Shown: positions 56,391 to 64,000 of the stretch, one piece after another
Position numbering within the stretch: position 1 is the stretch's first letter
How the letters are laid out: every line of letters starts with the position of its first letter
Assembly (NCBI GenBank): GCA_016271365.2
Contig: CM057459.1
Location: forward strand, 484,977,501-485,041,500
Length of the DNA: 64,000 bases
From: Neoceratodus forsteri
Lineage: Eukaryota > Chordata > Ceratodontiformes > Ceratodontidae
Direction of reading: 5' to 3'
The notes under the pieces: model-generated
What the model was told of the DNA's origin: nothing
The model's database searches: none
What the model saw: the letters and a program-made list of their open reading frames with translations, nothing else
Program-made: the position numbers and the translations under genes

Positions 56391-56765
56391 AGATGGCATT
56401 TATAAAACAATTTTAAAAAGAAATCCCACTTCCCACCTACTCAGTGTATTAGTACCCACCCCTTCCACTACCTCAGGCCTAGTAAATGATGTCCTATATC
56501 CCAAATCACCCTCTGCAGTCCAAAACCTGTCCTCTACCTCACAATGAAGCTCACCACCTCCTGTTAATAATCAGCTGTTCTGCTGTAGTAATAACAACCT
56601 CCCCCACGCATCAACCATCAGTAAGTAAATGTCTCTGCCCAGCCCCACCACCCACTTCACCCCCAGCACCTCAAAAACACAAACTTTTATAAGCCTGTAA
56701 AAAATAAATTTGCTGTGTGTTGTAGAAAGATGTCCTCTCCATTCGGTAAGTATCCGATGCCTAAT

Positions 56766-56806
56766 GGAATGAATGAATGAATGAGTGAATGAACAAACAA
56801 ATGAAT
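56766..56806 (+). repeat. GAAT microsatellite
   Basis: AATGAATGAATGAATGAATG followed by variant units GAGTGAATGAACAAACAAATGA. Confidence 0.9.
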
Positions 56807-56984
56807 AACAGCTTTGCTTATGGTAAAACCTGACTAGATGAAGCACTGCTGTAGCAACCTACCTAATTGAAAAAAGTGACATATATTAAAATGCAGAAAT
56901 GCTGCTTAGCAAAATCTAGTTTGCCAGTAGCAGCATATTCTGTAGTATGCTATAATGTATTTATGTCCGTATTGTCTAATTTAT

Positions 56985-57035
56985 TCTGCGAAGTGCTCAG
57001 AACCTTTAGGGGATGGAATGCTATATAAAAAAAAC
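56985..57035 (+). mobile_element. Possible L2/MIR-type 3' tail
   Basis: GAAGTGCTCAGAACC, TTTAGGGGATGGAATGC, TATATAAAAAAAACTG resembles the GCGCTTNGA..CTATATAAA ends of old L2/SINE elements. A similar tail is at 60555-60605. No body recognised. Confidence 0.4.
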
Positions 57036-57218
57036 TGACTTGTCTATTAACTAATATTCCAGTCTCACCCAAGAACCTCAGAGCATAAAATCTTACTGAA
57101 CTGAATGAAGCTGGCAGCTCTTCTTATGCTCCACCACCAATTTAACATGCAAAAACTGCAAATGTTGTTAATGAAACAAAAGGGTGTATTACTTTGTGTA
57201 AGTAGTGGCATGTAGATT

Positions 57219-57926
57219 GTGCAAATTATATATGTGGCACTATATGCGAAGGAAGGACTGAAGTGTGTAAGGGAGGAAGGGGAGGAGGGTAGTATGGAGT
57301 CACTTTGGATGCAAATCCAGGATTCCAAGAATAGGATTTTTAGAATGGGAGTGGTGTACAGGCCACCATCTCAGACGGAGGAGTTAGACAGGGAACTAGT
57401 GGGACAGATCAGGAGGACCTACGAGAAGGGTAGTGTGGTGATTGTGGGGGACTTCAACATGCCAGGAGTGGACTGGAGCACCCCAACAACCAGGAACAGA
57501 AGGGAGCAGGTACTGCTGGATGCCTTCCAGGACAGCTTCCTTCTGCAAATGGTCAGTGAACCAACCAGGTTAGGAAATACCCTTGACCTTGTGCTGGCAA
57601 ATGGGGACTTTGTGAGAGAACTTACAGTGGAGGAACTACTGTCAGGGAGTGACCACCGCTCAGTATTGCTCACATTGGATATGGGCAAGGAAGGAGTGGA
57701 ATCTGGCACAATAGTGCTGGACTTCAGGATGGCTGACTTTGGGAAGATGGGGGAAGTGGTAAAAGGGTACCTGCCCAGAATTCAATCTATTATGGACACT
57801 AACCAGAGGTGGGAGCTCATAAAGCTGGGGATAGTGGAGGCAACCAAAACCTGCTGCAATGCCCAGATCAAGAAGGCTAGGGCTAAGAAACTGATCTGGT
57901 TGAGCAAGGAGGTCATGGAAAGGTAA
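57219..57926 (+). pseudogene. CR1 ORF2 APE-type endonuclease, 5'-truncated
   Basis: 235 codons. Residues ~40-50 GVVYRPPSQTEE, ~73-82 VIVGDFNMPGVDW (active-site GDFN), ~118-128 NTLDLVLANGDF and ~142-149 SGSDHRSVL (catalytic SDH). The N-terminal part of the endonuclease, with the first Asn and Glu active-site residues, is missing, so the nuclease cannot act. The linker start follows. In LINEs this enzyme nicks one DNA strand for target-primed reverse transcription. A shift near 57925 separates it from the RT frame. The true start lies outside; the listed ATG falls in flanking DNA. Confidence 0.88.
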
Positions 57927-59895
57927 GGAGGAAAAGAGCTGCCTTTAGGAAGTACAAGAAAACAGGGAGGGGAGGACAGGGAGGAGTACTTGACAGAATC
58001 GAAGGAGGTGACAAGGGCAGTAAGGGGAGCCAAAGCATCTACGGAACTCAGGCTGGCACAAGGCATTAAGAAGGGGGAGAAGGACTTCTTTAAGTACATC
58101 AGGGAGAAAAGGAACTGTAAGGACCACATAGTAAGGATTAGGAAAGAGGGAGGTTGGGTGGAAGCAGGGTGCGATAAGGCAGAAGCACTAAATGAGTACT
58201 TCTGCTCAGTATTTACTAAAGAGAAGAGGGGGGTGACACCCAAGGTGGGAGAAATGGCAGAAGCAGGGGGGAAAGTGGTGACAGATGGAGAAATCATGGA
58301 GAGCAGAGTTCGAGAGGGTTTGAAGGCACTGAGGGTGGACAAGGCACCAGGCCCAGATGGCATCCACCCCAGGGTACTGAAGGAGCTGGCAGAGGTCCTT
58401 GCAGGACCTTTGGCAGACCTATTTAATGCCTCACTACATTCGGGGTGTGTACCTCAGGACTGGAGGATGGCTCATGTGGTGCCCCTCCACAAGAGTTGCC
58501 CCAAGTATGAACTGGGAAACTACAGACCAGTGAGCCTCACATCCATCGTGGGTAAGCTAATGGAGACTATCCTGAAGGAGAGGCTGGTGGCCCTCCTAGA
58601 GGCCAAAGGACTATGGGACAGCAGACAGCATGGCTTCATAAGTGGCAGATCCTGCCAAACCAACCTGGTCGAGTTCTATGACTGGGTAACTAGGCAACTG
58701 GACGGAGGCCATGCAGTGGATGTCCTGTATCTGGACTTCAGTAAGGCATTCAACTCAGTGCCACATGGAAGGCTGGGAAGGAAGTTAGTAGGCACAGGGG
58801 TGGGTGCAAAGCTGGTGAGATGGGTAGGAAACTGGCTGCAGGGAAGGCAACAGAGGTGGTGGTGGGTGGGGGCGCTCACACCCAAGGGCAGTGATGGCGG
58901 TGTTCCACAGGGCTCAGTGTTGGGACCAGTGTTGTTTGGGATATTCATTGCAGACATATCACGGGACATCAAGAGCAAGATCGGTCTGTTTGCTGATGAT
59001 ACCAAGGTAGGCGCGGTGGTGGATGACCTAGGGGGATGGCAGGGTTGCAGGATGATCTGGCAAAGCTTGAAACCTGGTCAGACACCTGGCAACTGGGCTT
59101 TAATGCCAAAAGTGCAAGGTGCTGCATTTGGGATGAAGAACCAAGGAGGATTACCAGCTGGGGGCGCAGCTAGCCCAGGCGGGGGAGGAGAAGGATCTGG
59201 GTGTGCTCATTACAGGGTCAATGAACAACTCGGCACAATGTAGGAAGGCAGCTGCAAAGGTCAACAAAATGCTGGGTTGTATTGCAAGGGGTATATCCTC
59301 AAGGAGGGAGGAGGTGATTCTGCCACTGTATAGGTCATTAGTTAGACCACACCTGGAGTAGTGCATGCAGTACTGGCTTCCGTATCTGAAGAGGGACATT
59401 AAGTTACTGGAGGGGGTGCAGCGCAGAGCGACAAAGATGATCAAGGGGCTGGGGGACTTATCATACGAGAGGAGGTTGAAGGAGTTGAACATGTACTCAC
59501 TTGAGGAGAGAGAGACAGGGTGACATGATTGAAAACCTTTAAATACATGAAAGGAATAAACAAGACGGTACAGAGGCTGTTCAAAGTAAGGGAGGAGGGC
59601 CACCAGGGGCCATGATATGAGACTGGAGCAAGGAAGGTTCAGGAGGGAGATGAGGAGACACTTTTTTACAGAGAGGGTGGTGGCTGGGTGGAATGCGTTG
59701 CCTGCTGAAGTGGTATGCAGTAGAACAGTGGACTGCTTCAAACGAGGATGGGACAGGACAAGGGGGAGGGTTAATGAAGGGGAAGGGTGGAAAGGAGGGG
59801 TAGCTGCAGAATAAGGGGTGCTAGCTGCACATTCGAGCAGACTTGATAGACCTCTAGGCCTTTATCTGCTGGCAAATTTCATATGGTCATATGTT
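57220..59895 (+). mobile_element. CR1 LINE, endonuclease to 3' end, the best-preserved copy
   Basis: It begins inside the endonuclease at YAKEGLKCVREEGEE (5'-truncated) and contains the frames 57219-57926 and 57990-59243. After a frameshift near 59035 the RT thumb and C-terminal part continue: KVNKMLGCIARGISS (59255-59300), PLYRSLVRPHLE and YWLPYLKRDIKLLEG (59325-59415), RRATKMIKGLGDLSYE, then HFFTERVVAGWNALPAEVV (59660-59715). The 3' UTR ends with GACCTCTAGGCCTTTATCT and GCTGGCAAATTTCATATGG. The 3' end phrase (TAGACC.TAAGGCCTAATCT, GCTGGCAA) recurs in the CR1 at 61657-63087. Confidence 0.9.
57990..59243 (+). pseudogene. CR1 ORF2 reverse transcriptase, 417-codon frame
   Basis: Residues ~1-95 are linker (KKGEKDFFKYIREK, ALNEYFCSVFTKEKR). 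RT blocks: DKAPGPDGIHPRVLKELAEV (~115-135), VPQDWRMAHVVPLHKSC (~150), NYRPVSLTSIVGKLMETILK (~175-195), RQHGFISGRSCQTNLVEFYD (~210-230), LYLDFSKAFNSVPH (~245-258), GGVPQGSVLGPVLFGIFIAD (~305-325) and the intact LFADDTKVG (~331-339). After DDLGG (~345) a frameshift gives a non-homologous tail (KPGQTPGNWALMP onwards), so the true protein continued in another frame. All visible catalytic Asp residues are present. It is the least decayed RT here, but not functional as read. Confidence 0.9.
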
Positions 59896-60244
59896 CATAT
59901 TAAATAATCCCTTTGTCCAGAACTATAGTTCACATGAAATGTGCTGCATTAAATCACTAAGGAAGTACAGTCCCTTATAAAGAGTAGAGATACAGTGATA
60001 GCACATGGAAAACTGCTGCCAGGATGCAGTGTGAGTAAATGCCAGCTAAGCTCCTTCAGCACCCACCACCACTACAAAACACAGACAGTCTGCAACAAAC
60101 TCTGTGCTGCACTCCACCTGTCCACCACTCATTTTATTGAACATGTAATGATTGTTGTAGTGCTGCCAGCCTGTTGGATTTTGTTGCCCTTCTACAATAT
60201 TCCCCAGTGCTGTATTTAAATCTGTGTTATTCAATGTTCTGGGG

Positions 60245-60895
60245 AATAGGCAGATAAGGGTTGCTGAACCTACCTAGTCTGACCATTTCTTTTTATCCTT
60301 CATTTTTTTGCTGTAAACCCTACTTGAGCTACAGTGCCACCCCCAGCTCTACTTTCCATTGTGCCTGTCCCAGGCATTTTTGAATCCCACAACTATTTTC
60401 ATCTCCACTATCTCTGCTAGAAGGCTGTTCCAGGCATCCACCACCATTTCTGTGAAGAAGTACTTCCTGACATCCCTCCTGAGTTTACCCCCTCTAGCTT
60501 CATAGCATGCCCCCTTTTTCAAGAGCACCAATGAGTTCACTATCAGTCTAACATTGCTTGAAAAGTGCTTTGGAATACATTATGCATGAAAAATGCTATA
60601 TAAATGCTAATTATTCTTCTTCTCTGAAAATACCCACCTACTGTACCTATATACTTCATTTATCCTCTCCTCATAGGGCTTCTGATGGACAGCCTGCACC
60701 ATTTTGGTAGCCCTCCTCTGGACTGCCTCCAGTATGTCTATATTCTTCCTGAGATGTGGTCTCCAAAACTGGACATAGTACTCAAGGTGAGGTCTTACCA
60801 GTGATCTATATAGGGGAAGGACCACCTCCCTCTTCCTGCTGGTGATACTCCTTTCTATGCACCCTAGCATCTCACTAGCCCTTCCGACTGCCCAG
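60245..60895 (-). mobile_element. CR1-like LINE 3' end with a small insertion
   Basis: Minus-strand text gives MLGCIERSITSRKREVVLPL, YRSLVRPHLEYYVQFWRPHL and RRATKMVQAVHQKPYEERIN (60870-60660), then RRDVRKYFFTEMVVDAWNSL (60490-60430). The two parts are separated by a ~80-bp insertion at about 60530-60612 (CTTGAAAAGTGCTTTGG, AAAATGCTATATAAATGC), which resembles an old L2/SINE 3' tail. Confidence 0.8.
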
Positions 60896-61309
60896 TCACA
60901 CTACCTGGCCACCTTTAGGTGTCACAAAAAAGCTGAAATTGAAACTGTCTGAGTCAAGTGGAAGGTGTTTGATTTTTCCTTTGTTCCTTTGCTTCAGCAG
61001 CACCTCAAGCATGTCATTGTGCTGGCAATAACCCAATACTATTTTAAATGTATTAAGTCCATTTATATCTGCCAAAGGATCAGGAATCTGGTATGAAAAA
61101 CTCACTCAGAGCAGAGTATGGGATTGTGAGGCTAGCATGCATGGTCAATCCTGTGTTGTGGGCCACGTCTAAGAAGCTGCTTGTAGCAGCAGTTTAAAAA
61201 AATATGATTTGGTGGCAGTTTTCAGTATTGAGTTGCAATCCACCAACAAGTCTGGGAATGAAGTTGGGAGGAAAGTGTGTGGATAGTGCAGACTTGGGAG
61301 AGACAGTGA

Positions 61310-63480
61310 TTTTTTTCTCTTTTGGTGCAGTGCATGTGCGATGGACCTTAATACAGTGACGCTATGCTCAGATAAGATCACTGTTCCAGGCACACATTCA
61401 CCAGTCAGAACACAAGACATTTTCTTGCCATGGTACAATATTCTAATTTCAGATCATGCACTGGTTGAAATACAAATTATGGTTTCTAGACATTGTTTGA
61501 ATAAACAATGGTTAATGGACCCAACCTTGCTAAAAGATGTAATCTGCCTAGAGCTAATAGAAATTAGCATTAAAAACTATTTTGAATTTAATTCAATTTA
61601 AGAAACCTCACCCACAACACAACACAATAGGAAACTTTCTAAAGCTGTTATTAGAGAAGTACCAGGTAACTATAAACCCATCAGTTTGACCTCAGTGGTG
61701 GGAAAATTAATGGAAAGTATACTAAAGGAACGATTAGGGGTGTACTTGGAGGAGGTGGGAGGTCTGGATAGTCGGCAACATGGGTTTGTGCCAGGTAGAT
61801 CATGTCAAACCAATCTTGTGGAGTCCTACGAATGGGTAACATCAGAACTGGACAGGGGAAAGCCTGTGGATGTATTATTCTTGGACTTCAGCAAGGTGTT
61901 TGACTCTGTCCCCCACAATGGTCTGGAGGAGAAACTGATTGGGTTGGGAGTAGGGCCTTTGATGGTCAGATGGATTGAAAACTGGCTAGTTGGATGAACC
62001 CAGAGAGTAGTGGTCAGTGGGGAGCTCTAGAACCCTAGAGAGGTCGGTAGTGGGGTACCGCAGGGCTCAGTCCTGGGTCCAATCCTGTTTAATGCATACA
62101 TTTCGGACATCAGGGAGGGTATAGGGTGTGAAATGAGTCTCTTTGCTGATGACTCCAAGATGGGAGCAGTAGCTGAGGGGGAATAGGGGAGGTTGGCCCT
62201 GCAGTGGGACCTGGACACCATGGAAAGGTGGGCTCACAGATGGAAATTACATTTCAATATCACCACGTGCAAGGTGATACATCTTGGGTAGGGAAAATAT
62301 AAACACAGGTACACCCTGGGAGGGGAGGCGCTGGAGGCCTCAACAAGCGAAAAAGACCTAGGGGTCATGGTGGATGCATGTATGAATAACTCTGAGCAGT
62401 GCAAGAGAGCAGCAAGCAAAGCAAACAGGATGTTGGGATGCATCACAAGGGGGATCACCTCTAGGAGCAGGGAAGTGATTCTGCCACTGTACAATGGATT
62501 GGTTAGACCACACCTTGAGTACTGTGTACAGTACTGGAGACCACACTTGAAGAGGGACATACAGCTCCTGGAGAGGGTACAGAGGAGTGCAACTACGATG
62601 ATATGAGGACTAGGGGATTTGATGTATGAGGACAGACTTGAGGTGCTCTGCCTGTTTTCATTGGAGGAGAGGCGAGATGGGGGGACATGATTGAGGTCTT
62701 CAAGTACCTCAAGGGAATAAATAGGGTAAATACGGAGGGAATCTTTAGACTAAAGCAGGGAAGTATCACCAGAGGGCATGGTTTGAAGTTGGGAGGTGGA
62801 AGGGTGAGGGGGGAAAAGAGGAGGAGTTTTTTCACTGAGAGGGTGGTGGATCCTTGGAACGTGTTGCCTGGTGAGCTGGTTCAGGGATCCACAGTGGAGG
62901 GCTTCAAGAGAAGGTGGGACAGACACAGAAAGCGGATGTATCAGATGATGGCCTGGCCCAGGGGTGGGATGGATGATAGGGTTTCTGGAACATGGGGGGG
63001 GCCTCGGCACCCAACTAGGGATCTGAGGTTCGAGCACACTCAATAGACCATAAGGCCTAATCTGCTGGCAATTAGTATGTTAGTATGTTAGAGGTGAATA
63101 ATCAGCTACTTAACTAGTAAGGAAAAGAAAGCCTGGAAAAAAAACAGATTTAGAGAAAGAAATAGGCTGGAAAACAGACACATGGCTATTCATATTCCTG
63201 AGACATTTAAAACACTTACGCAAGATAACAATGAGTACAACAATCTGGTCTCATATAAGGCTGAGAGACACATTTTAATGTCAAGAGCCAAATAATATGC
63301 CTTAGGAGATAAACCAGACAAAATTCTGGCACTGCAATTACAAAAAGAAAAACAGGAAAATTGTGGATTGAACAAACAAATTGATTACCAACCTCATTGA
63401 TATTAACAAAGTGTTCTCAGACTATTAATCCACACTCTACAGCTTCAAGAGATTAAAGTACCCTGAAACTGAGTCTTGCT
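61310..63480 (+). mobile_element. L1-clade LINE, endonuclease end and linker, split by a CR1 insertion
   Basis: Left part: SDHALVEIQIMVSRHCLNKQ, then WLMDPTLLKDV and IEISIKNYFEFNS (61460-61600) match the SDHA..., W..., LL.D, F..N pattern at the end of the L1-type endonuclease. Near 61625-61655 the code reads WETFKAVIRG-like. After the CR1 the reading continues with GE..SAT, RKRKPGKKTDLEKEI, IHIPETFKTLTQDNNEYNNL and SYKAERHILMSRANN (63094-63300). It then continues KVFSDY..LYSF near 63400. These are L1 ORF2 linker blocks. Truncated at both ends. Confidence 0.72.
61657..63087 (+). mobile_element. CR1 LINE, RT to 3' end, inserted in the L1-like LINE
   Basis: Starts at the RT finger block VPGNYKPISLTSVVGKLMES. 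Continues QHGFVPGRSCQTNLVESYEW, VLFLDFSKVFDSVPH, GVPQGSVLGPILFNAYISDI (62050-62110) and SLFADDSKMG (62135-62165, intact FADD). The C-terminal frames 62367-62606 (KRAASKANRMLGCITRGITS ...) and 62687-63046 (RRSFFTERVVDPWNVLPGEL ...) follow. It ends with TAGACCATAAGGCCTAATCT, GCTGGCAATTAGTATGTTAG. TTAGAG occurs at 61651-61656 and 63088-63093 and fits a 6-bp target duplication. The interrupted L1-like frame resumes across the junction. Stops at 61995 and 62028 and shifts disable it. Confidence 0.88.
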
Positions 63481-64000
63481 TGTACACATATTTACTACAG
63501 TATATATAGAGCAGGTGAGATGCAATGTCTCATTTTCACTGGTGTCCTGCTTTAAAGGAGATAGGAAATGATTTTTACATATTTAATTACCCTCCCATCT
63601 CTCATTCCATGCCAGTTATGTATTCTGATTTGCTTTGACCATGTTTTGATAAATAAATGATCTAACTTTGAGGTGTCCCAGCTCTAAGTAGAGATCCACT
63701 CTTCTCAGTAGATACTGAACTTTTTGATCATATTTCTAAGATATTCTATGACATCAGTAACTCCCGTTCCATGCTATTCATCTGAATGGCCTGGATTGGT
63801 GTTATTGATGTCATAGAATGTTCAGGCAGTGTGAAGTAAGAGAGCAGCAACTGCTGAGGAGAAAAGGATTCAGGGTAGTTACAAAGGCAACAACATTAAA
63901 TTATAAGTTTAACATAAAAGGTAAAAAACATATCATAATATTTGATGGATACTACAGGGACAACAGAATGTCATCTAGATGTGTAAAAACTGTTTCCTAT
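63481..64000. other. No gene; short inverted repeat at 63743-63819
   Basis: ATTCTATGACATCAGTAAC (63743) pairs with GTTATTGATGTCATAGAAT (ends 63819), about 19-bp arms with one mismatch. This could be the stem of a small foldback element. Nothing else recognised. Confidence 0.6.

Noticed and set aside
1..64000. Endogenous retrovirus or LTR element
   Set aside because: I saw no LTR pair, primer-binding site, gag, protease, integrase or envelope-like segment; all RTs are of the non-LTR type.

Overview
The window looks like intergenic or intronic DNA from a vertebrate with a large, repeat-rich genome. The repeat mix is CR1-like, L2-like and L1-like non-LTR retrotransposons, a Penelope-like element, tRNA-derived SINEs and foldback DNA elements. 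A lungfish, caecilian, salamander or similar large-genome lineage would fit, but the species cannot be fixed from sequence alone. I found no rRNA gene, no intact tRNA gene, no CRISPR array and no bacterial-style gene. Every recognisable long reading frame belongs to a transposable element, and nearly all are broken by stops, frameshifts or truncation. One 59-codon stretch at 23961-24137 (- strand) looks like a possible terminal exon of a host gene, at low confidence.

Layout. 1-1610: CR1-like LINE (-). 1740-2510: L1-like 3' end (+). 2570-4680: tRNA-derived SINEs, including a tandem array of SINE-like heads. 6025-7150 and 15030-19085: two copies of an unclassified element built from ~65-bp minisatellite units. 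7790-9600 and 10350-14095: L2-like LINEs (+). 9607-9754 and 22178-22426: foldback elements. 24960-28640: L1-like LINE (-) interrupted by a Penelope-like insertion that is flanked by a 138-bp direct duplication. 28680-29974: L2 (+) ending in a TATC microsatellite. 30000-35653: an unassigned LINE (-) split by an L2-like LINE and by a SINE cluster. 37080-38480 and 39520-42930: L2-like LINEs (+) with 2A-like motifs; the first has foldback elements inserted in its endonuclease. 45250-52320: several CR1 copies sharing an unusual 3' extension, one of them split by a 522-bp SINE-like insertion. 52330-55830: near full-length L2-like LINE (+). 57220-63480: CR1 copies (+ and -), one nested in an L1-like LINE.

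How the parts relate. The window is a record of nested insertions. The clearest events are: (1) an ORF1-only L1-like element (HAL1-like) inside the minisatellite element, with matching ~15-bp target duplications; (2) a Penelope-like element inside an L1-like LINE; (3) a CR1 inside an L1-like LINE, whose reading frame resumes after a 6-bp duplication; (4) an L2-like LINE inside the unassigned LINE; (5) a SINE-like element inside a CR1. Two SINE copies end in sequence matching the 3' tails of L2-like LINEs in the same window, which suggests they use L2-like machinery. All nine L2-like copies lie on the + strand, whereas CR1 copies lie on both.
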